From NCBI RefSeq assembly GCF_006376615.1, contig NZ_VEXQ01000027.1:1-41291 (forward strand): a DNA stretch of 41,291 nt. Direction: 5' to 3'. This DNA is from Buttiauxella sp. B2. Its GTDB lineage: Bacteria > Pseudomonadota > Gammaproteobacteria > Enterobacterales > Enterobacteriaceae. Shown here in pieces: positions 1 through 8,553 of this stretch. The notes below the pieces were generated by a model. It was not told the origin of the DNA, did not search any database, and saw only the letters and a program-made list of their open reading frames with translations. Position 1 is the first letter of the stretch; every line of letters starts with the position of its first letter. The position numbers were made by a program, and so were the translations under genes.

Positions 1-806
1 TCCTCGCCTGATGCGTTATGAAACCATAAATGTTTATTCCCACCGCCACGTATATAGATAGCGTTTTGAGCTAACTCTGTTGAGCCATTTAAAGCTTTTA
101 AACCGCCTGGGATAGTTACATTACTGTTGTTAGCGTCATATTGTACAGCCCGAAAATAACGCCAGTTTATGGTTGTACCGTCATCTTCACGCACTGCAAG
201 AATAAGTGTCGAATTAGAGTAACGGATGAATTGAATTAATGGCCTATTAACTCGCGCACCGGCTGCCGGATTAGTCGCAGCGATGACGTCAATGTAATAA
301 TAGTCCTGGGCAAGAAACGTGGGACTGTTAGTACATGCGCGTACATCAATAAAAAATGATTCCCCGACAACAAAAGGATACGTCGCAAAATCAATTCCGC
401 CATGATTGCAGTCAGAGCTAAAATTGCCTTTGTAGCCAACCGGCACAAGCCCGCCGGTATTACTGTTATCGACAACGTTACGCGTGGCCGCTGTTCCAAG
501 CCCCATATTTGTACGCGCTATCGCTTTATCGATTAAATCTGAAAGATTATTTTTTCGCAAAAGTGCATCAGGTACGCGGTCAGTGATGAGCTTAACGATG
601 GCAGTATAAAGCTGGTCGTGCTGGCCCTTGTTCAGCACTGCGCCAGATTTCTCAATCGCATTACAGACCTCCTCCTGCACTGCATCCCACATATCGCTGT
701 TCAGGTCTGTAGCACGGCGTCCTGTGCCGGGATCGCCGTTAGTAAAACCATTTTTACCCGCGCCAAACTTATCTGTCTGGGCGGTAGGTGTATCAATTCG
801 ATGCAT
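1..806 (-). CDS. Tail fibre protein, N-terminal part (runs off the left edge)
   Basis: The minus-strand frame starting at 806 is open to the window edge and shows 268 residues. It begins [20 protein letters not shown], the typical N-terminus of enterobacterial Mu/P2/lambdoid tail fibres, followed by a conserved stretch ending near [15 protein letters not shown]. This N-terminal part normally anchors the fibre to the baseplate, while the distal part, not seen here, binds the host receptor. The start overlaps the stop of the upstream Gp48-like gene by 14 bases, so the two are probably translationally coupled. The visible C-terminal part, from about residue 100, looks like a fibre-shaft or jelly-roll region and I cannot assign its specificity. 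The assignment is firm for the N-terminus only. Confidence 0.88.
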   Translation of the reverse strand, partial: MHRIDTPTAQTDKFGAGKNGFTNGDPGTGRRATDLNSDMWDAVQEEVCNAIEKSGAVLNKGQHDQLYTAIVKLITDRVPDALLRKNNLSDLIDKAIARTNMGLGTAATRNVVDNSNTGGLVPVGYKGNFSSDCNHGGIDFATYPFVVGESFFIDVRACTNSPTFLAQDYYYIDVIAATNPAAGARVNRPLIQFIRYSNSTLILAVREDDGTTINWRYFRAVQYDANNSNVTIPGGLKALNGSTELAQNAIYIRGGGNKHLWFHNASGE

Positions 807-1380
807 CTTCTGCTCCTTCTGGGTATGCGAAAACAACGACGGTATGAGAGGGGCTTAACTTTTCAATCACGCATTCCGCCACGGTGTCTCCCCAGGTTCT
901 GATTGCTGAGTTGCACGCGCTGGTGCAGGTCTGCCAGCTGACATTGGCGTCTGCCGGGATGTTTACCCGCCAGTAATACCGCCAGAACGCTCCCCACTCA
1001 GGATCGGGTGAAACGTCCTGGTTCTGAAACTGTTCAATGGTGGCCGTGTAATAGCCGAGCGCGTCGAGCTGCTCACGGTAGAATTGTTCGTTAATCCCTC
1101 CCGTCACGTTTGCCTTAGCATCCAGACGCTGCTGGCGCTGCCGTAACGTCTGAACACCGTCAGGCGCGCAGGAATCCGGCAGACCATAAAGCGGTTCATA
1201 GCGCCCAATCAGTTCTGTGGTTTGTGCCGGGTCGATTTCCTTCATCAGCGCATCGGCGCGCTGCTGTACGCGAGCCAGGGACGGCGAAAGCCCCTCAAGC
1301 AAAGGGTTATCCCCTTCCCATGCAGGACCCGGTGGGAGCAGCTGATAAAGAAGTCGGGTGTAGTCGTCTTCTGATGCCAT
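793..1380 (-). CDS. Baseplate wedge/tail protein, Mu Gp48 (YmfQ) family
   Basis: This 195-residue protein matches the Mu Gp48/YmfQ (DUF2313) family in length and in its N-terminal pattern ([17 protein letters not shown]). It contains a [13 protein letters not shown] motif in the middle that is typical of the family. In Mu-like tails this protein sits in the baseplate next to the J-like wedge protein and links it to the fibre. The gene abuts the baseplate J-like gene (its start at 1380 touches that gene's stop) and overlaps the fibre gene, as in Mu and SfV. Assignment rests on sequence pattern plus gene order. Confidence 0.88.
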   Translation of the reverse strand: MASEDDYTRLLYQLLPPGPAWEGDNPLLEGLSPSLARVQQRADALMKEIDPAQTTELIGRYEPLYGLPDSCAPDGVQTLRQRQQRLDAKANVTGGINEQFYREQLDALGYYTATIEQFQNQDVSPDPEWGAFWRYYWRVNIPADANVSWQTCTSACNSAIRTWGDTVAECVIEKLSPSHTVVVFAYPEGAEDASN

Positions 1381-2462
1381 CAGGCTCCTCCGCTGCTGAC
1401 GTAAGTGGCCCAGGTGATCGTTCCCAGTACCGGTAATTCAGTTTCGCCCAACGTTATATCGGCAGCAGGAACGGTAAGTTTGTGCGCCACTTCCCCGGAA
1501 GCCAAGCTGATCGCTTCGCTGATACGCGAGACGTATACTTTTCCAGATGGCGCACCATCGCGCAGCATTAACGAATTAAGCTCCGCTGTGACCGACGTCC
1601 TGATTTCAGTCGTGTCTTTCGCAAGCGCAATCGTCATCGGGATAACCTTTTCACCTGCTGCAAAGACAAACAGACCGCCACCTGCCACGGGAGCCAGCGG
1701 TAAAATGTGTTCACGGACACGCTGAACCAGTTCATCATCGGGTGCCGGGCTGGTCGATTCCCCGGTTGCTACCATGACCCCGACGGTGCCAATCCCCTGG
1801 TAATGTCGGAGTGTCCAGGCGCGAGTGATCCCGGCAATTTCTTTCGCCCAGATGATGTAATCCGGATCTGCACCTCCCTGCGGGATGTAGTAGAACCGTT
1901 CCATTACGCGCGCACGCCAGACTTCGAGATCTTCCACATCAGCACCGTCTGTTATGGTATCGGCGTACCCGGTGGAGGAAATGCCACTAACCGGCGTACC
2001 AAGACGCAGCGCAATGCCATCATCGGTATTTCCTGCCGTTCCTGCTTCATCAGCGGTCACCGGCACGCGCAAAACCCCGCCGGAGGCCGTAACAGATGCT
2101 GTAGTGGTAAAAGTCACCTGGTCATCACGCTGGATTTGCGTCCCGGCAGGCAACGTCGGGGTACCGCTCAAGCCATCCCAGCGCACGAAGCCCGCAGCAG
2201 AGACAGCATCTTTGCGGGGGCAACGTTTGATACGCGCATGCCTGTATAGCCAGTCCTCATCGCATAAATCCGGCAACATATTACGGGCCAGATAATCGAT
2301 GTAGCCATAAAGGGTATGAACAGCTGCAGCCTGTACACGGGCGTACACTTCCGCATCCATGCGGCGAAGCAGCACGTCCTGTTCAAAACGCGTAAGCAGA
2401 TCGCTGCGGATCGTAGCGATAAGCTGCGGCAGTTCAGGTCGCGTAAATTGACTTTCAGCCAT
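1380..2462 (-). CDS. Baseplate J-like protein (Mu Gp47 type)
   Basis: This is a wedge subunit of a contractile-tail baseplate. The 360-residue protein has the Baseplate_J pattern: an N-terminal helical region, a beta-rich middle ([14 protein letters not shown], then [14 protein letters not shown]) and the segment [21 protein letters not shown] that is characteristic of the family. I take the start at 2462, where ATG overlaps the stop of the gp46-like gene (ATGGCTGA). A longer reading from 2486 would run back into that gene. It is the fifth gene of a continuous Mu-like baseplate block. Confidence 0.92.
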   Translation of the reverse strand: MAESQFTRPELPQLIATIRSDLLTRFEQDVLLRRMDAEVYARVQAAAVHTLYGYIDYLARNMLPDLCDEDWLYRHARIKRCPRKDAVSAAGFVRWDGLSGTPTLPAGTQIQRDDQVTFTTTASVTASGGVLRVPVTADEAGTAGNTDDGIALRLGTPVSGISSTGYADTITDGADVEDLEVWRARVMERFYYIPQGGADPDYIIWAKEIAGITRAWTLRHYQGIGTVGVMVATGESTSPAPDDELVQRVREHILPLAPVAGGGLFVFAAGEKVIPMTIALAKDTTEIRTSVTAELNSLMLRDGAPSGKVYVSRISEAISLASGEVAHKLTVPAADITLGETELPVLGTITWATYVSSGGA

Positions 2463-2868
2463 CAAGCTCGCTCCATATATCATCAAAAGTTATGTTGTGC
2501 TGGCTGCCATTCTGCTGCCAGACAGTGACACCAGCCGCCAGGGTATCAATGCCAGTTCGTTCCGCAGTCACATCAATCTGCGCCGCCACGCCGTCTTCAG
2601 TCAGCCAGTCCAGCGCCTGTTGAATATATTCCCGTGCGGCCTGCGGTGTTTTGTTTGTGAGCTTGCTTCGCTTAAGCAGATACAGGCGCGAGCCAGTGCG
2701 GTCGTTCTGCACTGTGGGCCAGGTGTCACCCCACCAGCCATACGGCTGCGTTGTGTTGTCATCGCTTCCGGCACGCCGCCATGAAAATAAAGAAATCACT
2801 ACGGCACGCGTTAAAAGGTCGAGCGGGTCCGAGGACTCCTTCAGGAGCCCGTTAACGTATAGGATCAT
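2455..2868 (-). CDS. Baseplate protein, Mu Gp46 family
   Basis: The 137-residue protein resembles phage GP46 proteins, with LTRAVVISLFSWRRAG near the N-terminus and a short beta domain afterwards. It is a small baseplate component corresponding to gp25-like wedge proteins of other contractile tails. The chosen start at 2868 lies 5 bases after the stop of the gp45-like gene. The upstream in-frame extension would be entirely inside that gene and has no family similarity. The Mu order gp45-gp46-gp47-gp48 is preserved. Confidence 0.88.
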   Translation of the reverse strand: MILYVNGLLKESSDPLDLLTRAVVISLFSWRRAGSDDNTTQPYGWWGDTWPTVQNDRTGSRLYLLKRSKLTNKTPQAAREYIQQALDWLTEDGVAAQIDVTAERTGIDTLAAGVTVWQQNGSQHNITFDDIWSELDG

Positions 2869-2872
2869 GCTG

Positions 2873-3412
2873 TCAGCCCATTGGTTGGTCTGGCGCGTTC
2901 GTCGTTCCGCCGCCGTCGCCGTTTTCTTTGTGAGTGTGGCCGTTGTATGTCGAACGCATAGCAGCCATTGTTTTCCCGGCGCCATCGCAGAGATCTTTAA
3001 TCTGGCCGGTCGCCTCAATATCCATTTCGAATCGGGCCTTTGGCGCATTGGTTAGCGTAATCGGCTTGCCACCGCCATTAACCACAATCCCTGCCCGGGT
3101 CAGCGTCACGGACTGGCCCATGTCGTCGTAAACGGCAACCTCACCCCGCTTGAGCCCTTTAAGCCGGTAGCGACGATCTGCCACCATTATCACCACGCCA
3201 TGGGAACGGTCGCCGGCAGAAAACAGCACCGCAGCTTCCGCACCGTTTTGCGCAGCCGAAGTAAACCCATAGGGCTCGAGGTGTTCCATGTTTTCTTTGA
3301 TGTCTCCGGCTATCAGTTTAAGGCCGACGGCCTGGCATTTTTTCCCGGCATCGAGTGATGTGATCACCGCCCGGGTAAACAGGTTGGCAAGCGCTTTTAA
3401 ATTTGCAGCCAT
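2873..3412 (-). CDS. Baseplate assembly protein V / spike-like (Mu Gp45)
   Basis: The 179-residue protein belongs to the Mu Gp45/P2 gpV group, which forms the membrane-piercing central spike at the tip of the tail tube. An OB-fold-like region (roughly residues 40-105) is followed by a C-terminal region with HTHKENGDGGGTTNAP, a His/Gly-rich tip characteristic of metal-binding phage spikes. The start is abutted by the stop of the gp44-like gene at 3412. The function of the spike tip is from family knowledge. The HTHKENGDGG tip is visible in the sequence. Confidence 0.9.
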   Translation of the reverse strand: MAANLKALANLFTRAVITSLDAGKKCQAVGLKLIAGDIKENMEHLEPYGFTSAAQNGAEAAVLFSAGDRSHGVVIMVADRRYRLKGLKRGEVAVYDDMGQSVTLTRAGIVVNGGGKPITLTNAPKARFEMDIEATGQIKDLCDGAGKTMAAMRSTYNGHTHKENGDGGGTTNAPDQPMG

Positions 3413-4476
3413 CAGAAATCACCGCCCCCTCCGGATGTTTTCTTCTTTTTCTTCTGGGTTGTCGGTTCAGGAAGATAAGCATCTGCCGGTCCCACCCGCA
3501 GTTCAGTGATGGTGCCGTTGCCGTCCTGGCTGTAAGTGACTTCGGCAATCACCAGTTCATCATTGTCAAAACCCACCAGCGGATCGAATACAATCACGCG
3601 CTGATTCGGCTTCCATAACTCTCCGTTACCCTGGCGCCAGCCCTGCACGGTGTACGTGGTTTCCAGAGTTCTGGCTGCGCGCTGGCGCGCTTCGAACTCA
3701 CAACGCGCCTTGCAGCTGTCCGTTGTCGCCGTTCCGGATTGCTGTGCCGTCATCGGACGGTAACGCGTCACCCCAGCGTCCCGTGTGGCCTGCCGAATAG
3801 CAGAAATGGTTGCTTCACCAAAATCATCATCGGTGCCAGGCCGCTGGCCAGTGATGAGATAGTCAGAAAAACGCTCACGTACGCTGCGTTCGGTATCGCA
3901 GGAGAGGATATTTTCTCCCAGCACCAGCGCAGTCGCCGCCTTCACGCTGCCGGGGGTGCCGAGAACCAGATTTCCGCGCTCATCGTCATACGCAAGCGCC
4001 TGCACCTGCCCCAGTAAACGGTTCAGGCATTCAATCACCGTTTCACCATGCTCTGGCTGCGCATCAATAACGGCGGATGCCGGTGCCCCGGAATCAATAA
4101 CAGAAATACCGAAAGGCTGTGCCAGGGCCTCAGCAATTCGCACCAGACTCTTACCGCTGTGCTGGACCGGAGCTGCGGTGCAGTCGATTAAATCTGCCGT
4201 TTTACTGCGCCCTACGATCCCCGTCGTGATGGCGTTTGCATCATAACGAACGGGCGTGGCCTCAACCCAGCCGGTAATCACCAGGTCGTCACCAATCAGC
4301 ACTTCTACCCGGTCGCCATTTTTAATCTGAGCAGAGCCCTCAGCCTGTCCAGGCCACTGACGGGTGATGGTCACATTAAAATCCCGGGCGACACGGTCAA
4401 TCCCGGCGCTGATACGCACTGACGTCCAGCCGCCCCATTCCCGCCCGTTCACACGCAGAAACACGATATTGTTCAT
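3412..4476 (-). CDS. Baseplate hub protein, late control D / Mu Gp44 family
   Basis: At 354 residues this fits the Mu Gp44/P2 gpD-like hub protein that connects the tail tube to the spike. The N-terminal half is the beta-barrel part (RVEVLIGDDLVITGWVEA). The C-terminal half ends with an unusual tail of five lysines followed by TSGGGGDF. The start at 4476 overlaps the stop of the DNA-circularisation-protein gene by 4 bases. The lysine run is encoded by an A-rich tract on the minus strand near 3440-3460. Confidence 0.9.
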   Translation of the reverse strand: MNNIVFLRVNGREWGGWTSVRISAGIDRVARDFNVTITRQWPGQAEGSAQIKNGDRVEVLIGDDLVITGWVEATPVRYDANAITTGIVGRSKTADLIDCTAAPVQHSGKSLVRIAEALAQPFGISVIDSGAPASAVIDAQPEHGETVIECLNRLLGQVQALAYDDERGNLVLGTPGSVKAATALVLGENILSCDTERSVRERFSDYLITGQRPGTDDDFGEATISAIRQATRDAGVTRYRPMTAQQSGTATTDSCKARCEFEARQRAARTLETTYTVQGWRQGNGELWKPNQRVIVFDPLVGFDNDELVIAEVTYSQDGNGTITELRVGPADAYLPEPTTQKKKKKTSGGGGDF

Positions 4477-5828
4477 CGGACCGGCACCCTCAGCGGCATC
4501 ACTGGCACAAAGCCGGGATGGCGTATTGTATTGCGGTCGAGAATATCTGACTCCCGATCCGCGTCGTCATACCAGCTCGCAGCCAGTACAAGGGCGGGCT
4601 GAACTTCGGATGGTGTTATTTCAGCCGTTTTTTCGGCCTGCGCCAGCCGACCGGAAATGTCGCGGTTTAAATCCGTTCTTAGCGAGGAAATTTGCAGGAA
4701 CAGATCGTCATCCGTAATGCGCAACTGCTCCTGGTCTATCGCGGTGTTAATGGCGCTGCGGATGTCTGTCAGAGCATCCCACGTCGGCGGTGGATTTACT
4801 GTGTTGTTCGCAACGGCACTATCAAGAGAAGGGTGAGGCACATTAATAATATCGGTCGCCGCCTGTGCGCCTGCGGCGCCGGACATGGCACCAGCCTGGA
4901 GTGATTGCGATGGTGCAGTGCGGGGCTGAGGTAAATCAGTAACAACGTTAACCGATGTGCTGATAGCTGTAGTGCGTATGGCTGAGGCCACAAGATTGCT
5001 CTGTGTTCTCTGTACCTTCACTGATCCGGAATCGGTCGGCCACGTGCCGCGAGGTGCCAGCCCAGAATCAAGCGTAACGCCGGACATGGTTTTTACCATC
5101 GTGACCAGATCGGAAGTATCCCCGCTCAGTCGGTCCCCTGCCCGCCATGCTTTCTGGAGGGCACGCACAAAATCATTGGCAGTACTCGGCGGCATAAGAA
5201 TGACGGACAAATCCCCCTGCAGGAGACGCATGGCAGCAGACACGCCGGAGTCCACCATCTGAAAGGCATCGGCAACGGTTCCCAGCATATCCGCCGCGTC
5301 GGCCAGAACATCACTCTGAATAAAATCAGGTATGCCTGAGAGTGAGAACGCCCCAAACATGCCGTCGATTGCATCATCATACAGGCTGCCTGTTTCATTC
5401 AGTCGGTTGGCCGTGGCAATGCCCGCCGTCGGAAATGACAACTCACCGCTTTCAACGAACTGAAAAGATACGCGACACATGCGCCCTTCGGCGTTGCTGT
5501 GAGAAACCCTGACCTGCCCGTCAATGCTGCCCTGCATTTCTCCGTACTGAGGATGAACCAGCGTACCCGGCCCCGCCGTTTCTATAGCAACAATAAGCCT
5601 GTCACGCTGAACGGCATACCCATCGCCGATGAGGTAAGCGTTTATCGTCAGCCGCCTTGTTGCCCGACCTAAATCCTCAGTAAAGGGTTTATCCCGGTTG
5701 GGGTATTCGTGAACCTGAACACGCCGCCCGAATGAGCCTTCATCATCCTCTACAGAAAAGCCCACCCCCCGAAAAGAGGCTTCGCGCAAACGCGTGCGCC
5801 AGTCGGGTGCGCTTGAGAAAAGAGCCAT
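4473..5828 (-). CDS. Tail/DNA circularisation protein, Mu Gp43 family (DNA_circ_N)
   Basis: This 451-residue protein begins with the DNA_circ_N domain (about residues 5-95; RLREASFRGVGFSVEDDEGS and YPNRDKPFTEDLG). This domain marks Mu gpN/gp43 and the equivalents of SfV-type phages. Despite the name it is a structural baseplate component. The remainder is helical and low in recognisable motifs. It follows the tape measure gene across a 35-base gap that contains a terminator-like hairpin, and overlaps the hub gene downstream by 4 bases. Confidence 0.88.
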   Translation of the reverse strand: MALFSSAPDWRTRLREASFRGVGFSVEDDEGSFGRRVQVHEYPNRDKPFTEDLGRATRRLTINAYLIGDGYAVQRDRLIVAIETAGPGTLVHPQYGEMQGSIDGQVRVSHSNAEGRMCRVSFQFVESGELSFPTAGIATANRLNETGSLYDDAIDGMFGAFSLSGIPDFIQSDVLADAADMLGTVADAFQMVDSGVSAAMRLLQGDLSVILMPPSTANDFVRALQKAWRAGDRLSGDTSDLVTMVKTMSGVTLDSGLAPRGTWPTDSGSVKVQRTQSNLVASAIRTTAISTSVNVVTDLPQPRTAPSQSLQAGAMSGAAGAQAATDIINVPHPSLDSAVANNTVNPPPTWDALTDIRSAINTAIDQEQLRITDDDLFLQISSLRTDLNRDISGRLAQAEKTAEITPSEVQPALVLAASWYDDADRESDILDRNTIRHPGFVPVMPLRVPVR

Positions 5829-5844
5829 AACGCCACCTGAAAGT

Positions 5845-5865
5845 AAAAACCCGCCGAAGCGGGTT
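5845..5865 (-). terminator. Rho-independent terminator after the tape measure gene
   Basis: On the minus strand a 7-bp stem (AACCCGC/GCGGGTT) with a TTCG tetraloop is followed by five Ts. It begins within the stop codon of the tape measure gene. It lies inside the late transcription unit, so downstream baseplate genes would be attenuated unless Q-modified polymerase reads through. The core CCCGCTTCGGCGGG is the same as in the hairpin after the Q gene. Confidence 0.8.
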
Positions 5866-7795
5866 AAGGTTGATTGCGGAACGGGGAATAACCCACATCA
5901 TGATTTATCGTCATCGATGCGCTACCCGTTTTGGGTACATCAATTACACGCATTCCCTGCGGTGCATTATCAAATGTCACTTTCAGTTCACTGCGCTGCA
6001 GTTGAGAAGGAGCCGCAGTTGTCAGCCCTGTTGCCGCCGATCTGTTAACCGGCACTGCGGGTAAGTAACGCTCTTCAGGGATAGGGTTATCCATGCCGAT
6101 AAGTTCGCGCAGACGAGGTAAGAATCCGTTATACCCACGCTCTCTTTCCTTCGTCTGCATCTTATTAACGATGAACCCTCCCTTATCCATACCCGCGTCT
6201 TTTGAATCCGTTTCCAGATCCTGGAGTTGTTTAAGAAGAGAGATTGCGATGCCAATTGTGATAGTCATGGCACCCATTTTACCAATGCTTCCCAGCAGTC
6301 CCGACAGGGAGCGTGCAAGCACTACTGCCTGCTGAAGCGCCCCTATAGTTTTCACCGTAAAAGCGCCGGCCATTACCAATCCAACCCCCTCGATAACGGT
6401 TTCCCATCCCCCCATGGCCTGCGCCACTTTATCCACTTCCTGCCAGACCTCTTTAATCACCGGCCCAACCGTATCCCAGTTTTCGATGATGAGCATTGCA
6501 CCAGCAGCCAGGGCCGCGATAGCCACTTTTGCCGGAGACAGGTTCATGACGCTGTTCAGGATTTTAAATGCGCGTGATAACGTGCCGATGGCTACCCCTA
6601 CTCCCAGTAAGGCGGCACCAAACCTGGCAACCGACTGGACCATTTCGGGATTGGCGCGCACGAAGCTCCTGAGTTCTTCGAGGTAAGGCATGACCGCCTT
6701 TGTGGCATCGTTTATGGCAGGAAGAAAGGTATCACCGAGCGTTATCGATATCGCATTCACGCTATTTTTCAGCAGCGTTAGCTGGTTTTCCGTCGTTGCC
6801 GCACGGCTGGCGTACTCCTTCTGCATCGAGCCACCGTACTGCTGAGCGTCGGCAACACGGTTAAAGTTGGTTCGCAACAAATCCATGTTGGTGAGCAACG
6901 GTGCAATAGCGGAAAGTGATTCCTTCCCGAACAGAGAGTTCATCACAGCAGCCTGCTTAGCTTTCGGGACCTTAGCCAGTGAATCCAGTACCTTCAGAAT
7001 TGCGCCTTTGGAATCCTTCTGCATTTCCGCAGCCAGCTGCCCGGGGTCAATCTTGAGGAAGCTGAGCGCCTTTTTCTGGGCTGATGTCGCTGATTTTCCT
7101 GCCGTCAGTGACAACATAAAGTTCTTGATGCCAGTAGAAGCGATCTCAGACTCTACGCCCATCCCCGCGATGGTAGCCCCCATCGCAGCAATTTCCCCCG
7201 AAGCCACCCCGGCGACACTGCCCAGCGGACCGATCCGGGTCACAATTTCCGATATTTTCGCCGCGTTTGCAGGCCCCGTATTGCCCAGGTAGTTAATCTT
7301 ATCCGCCAGAACAACCACGTCATCCTGAGTCAGTTTAAACGCCGTTCTCCACTGCGCCATCATCTGCCCGGACTCTTCTGCCGTCTGGTCAAACGCCACG
7401 CCCATTTTTACTGCATCGCTGGCAAACTGCATCAGATCCTGTCTGGCAATCCCCGCCTGCCCACCCGCAGCGACAATTTCAGCTATCCCTTCTGCAGCCA
7501 TCGGCAACTGAGTCGATAACTCCAGAATATCGTCACTCATCCCCTGGAAGACGGTTTTATCATCCAGGCCATCAACCACCTTGCGAATATCGGCCATCTT
7601 TGATTCAAAGGTGATAGCCGAGCCAATAGGCATGATCAGTGCGCCAAGGATGGCCGTTCCCGCGGCTGCCGCGCCTATTGCCAGCCCAGCCATCTCCTTC
7701 TGGAATCCTTTGAGCTCCCGCTGCATGCCTTTCATCGGACCGGTGAGCTGATCAACGGCAGTGATAATGGCCTTTAACTGAAAACTGTCAGCCAT
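5864..7795 (-). CDS. Tail tape measure protein (TP901/Mu Gp42 type)
   Basis: The 643-residue protein carries the TP901 core tape measure region (about residues 85-330), with patterns such as DILELSTQLPMAAEGIAEIVAAGGQAG and repeated Gly/Ala-rich helical stretches, split here only for description. Several hydrophobic segments (near residues 45-65, 385-400, 420-440 and 465-500) fit a protein that is ejected with the DNA and inserts in the host membrane. It determines tail length, and its size predicts a tail of roughly 90-100 nm by the usual rule, which is inference. Its start overlaps the end of the frameshifted chaperone frame by 8 bases. Confidence 0.92.
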   Translation of the reverse strand: MADSFQLKAIITAVDQLTGPMKGMQRELKGFQKEMAGLAIGAAAAGTAILGALIMPIGSAITFESKMADIRKVVDGLDDKTVFQGMSDDILELSTQLPMAAEGIAEIVAAGGQAGIARQDLMQFASDAVKMGVAFDQTAEESGQMMAQWRTAFKLTQDDVVVLADKINYLGNTGPANAAKISEIVTRIGPLGSVAGVASGEIAAMGATIAGMGVESEIASTGIKNFMLSLTAGKSATSAQKKALSFLKIDPGQLAAEMQKDSKGAILKVLDSLAKVPKAKQAAVMNSLFGKESLSAIAPLLTNMDLLRTNFNRVADAQQYGGSMQKEYASRAATTENQLTLLKNSVNAISITLGDTFLPAINDATKAVMPYLEELRSFVRANPEMVQSVARFGAALLGVGVAIGTLSRAFKILNSVMNLSPAKVAIAALAAGAMLIIENWDTVGPVIKEVWQEVDKVAQAMGGWETVIEGVGLVMAGAFTVKTIGALQQAVVLARSLSGLLGSIGKMGAMTITIGIAISLLKQLQDLETDSKDAGMDKGGFIVNKMQTKERERGYNGFLPRLRELIGMDNPIPEERYLPAVPVNRSAATGLTTAAPSQLQRSELKVTFDNAPQGMRVIDVPKTGSASMTINHDVGYSPFRNQP

Positions 7796-8200
7796 TTTTT
7801 ATTTCCTCATTGATGCGAACGGCCTCTGCCTCCAGTTCCAGAAATTCAGAGACAGGCGACCGTCTGAGTTCAAGGGGGTTTAATCGCCAGTAGTGGGCAA
7901 CGTTGAAGAGTCGCTTTCGGAGGTTGTCTCCGTTGAGCTGGTAAAAAAACTCAGGATCATCATTGAGGCTTTGAAGATATCGATAAGCGCCATGTCGGCT
8001 GCCGAAGAGCGGGGAATGCCCGCCAGTATCGGGAGATACTTCAGCATGACCGAACTGTCTGGTCGAACACTGCCTTCCGTATTGATTGTGAACGGAAAAC
8101 CAATACGTTCAATTTCATCAAATGTTGGTTCGCGCAGTTCAAGTACATGGACCTTTTCGTTATGCGCCATGATGGGCTTTTTCAGCGGCAGTTCTTTCAT
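7788..8200 (-). CDS. Tail assembly chaperone, -1 frameshift extended form (G/GT-like)
   Basis: The first 86 codons are shared with the short chaperone. At the heptamer T TTT TTT (7943-7949) a -1 slip opens a second frame for 51 residues to a stop at 7788-7790. The extension reads RLFNVAHYWRLNPLELRR and then an acidic helix ending KNG, which looks like genuine coding sequence. The zero frame beyond the slip encodes only a low-complexity Ser/Thr tail. The product would be 137 residues. This arrangement matches lambda G/GT and P2 E/E', where both forms coat the tape measure protein during tail assembly. Confidence 0.72.
7880..8200 (-). CDS. Tail assembly chaperone, short form (Mu Gp41-like)
   Basis: The 106-residue zero-frame product begins MKELPLKKPIMAHNEKVHVLEL and contains REPTFDEIERIG, typical of the Phage_TAC (Mu gp41/P2 gpE) family. 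It lies between tail tube and tape measure, the invariant place of tail chaperones. The C-terminal 20 residues (TSSTETTSESDSSTLPTTGD) follow the slippery site and look non-conserved. The start overlaps the tube gene stop by 4 bases. Confidence 0.85.
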   Translation of the reverse strand: MKELPLKKPIMAHNEKVHVLELREPTFDEIERIGFPFTINTEGSVRPDSSVMLKYLPILAGIPRSSAADMALIDIFKASMMILSFFTSSTETTSESDSSTLPTTGD

Positions 8201-8553
8201 TGATAGAACCCTTCTTCACCGTGGAATTCCAGATCCACTGTGCCCTCTTCCGGGTTGTGATTGGCTTCACCATGAAGCCAGGCGTTTGACAGAACATACA
8301 CCTGACCGTTTGCCAGTTCGGAGGTGATGGTCATCTGATCAGATGTGGTAATTTTGTCGACAGGAAACGCTTTCGGCACCTTCGCCGTCACCTTCGTGTA
8401 CGGTGCACGGGACGTTTCTTTGTAATCAACAGAACCATCCAGGCCAATAACATCATCACGAACCCGGGTATTCATCGGTACCTCAATGCCGCCGGTGATC
8501 GACAGCTGCTGGCCATCAACTTTGAAATAGGTTGTACCCGCAATTTTTCCCAT
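8197..8553 (-). CDS. Tail tube protein (Mu gpM type)
   Basis: This 118-residue protein lies directly after the sheath gene, with start and stop sharing one base at 8553, as in all Mu-like tails. Its sequence (GTTYFKVDGQQLSITGGIEV, then a conserved RDDVIGLDGSVDYKE) is that of the Mu gpM/Phage_tail_tube family. It polymerises into the inner tube through which DNA passes. Length and order agree with the family. Confidence 0.92.
   Translation of the reverse strand: MGKIAGTTYFKVDGQQLSITGGIEVPMNTRVRDDVIGLDGSVDYKETSRAPYTKVTAKVPKAFPVDKITTSDQMTITSELANGQVYVLSNAWLHGEANHNPEEGTVDLEFHGEEGFYQ

Noticed and set aside
1707-2249. 180-codon plus-strand frame opposite baseplate J
   Set aside because: It lies inside the baseplate J-like gene, and the encoded protein resembles no family and has no ribosome site.
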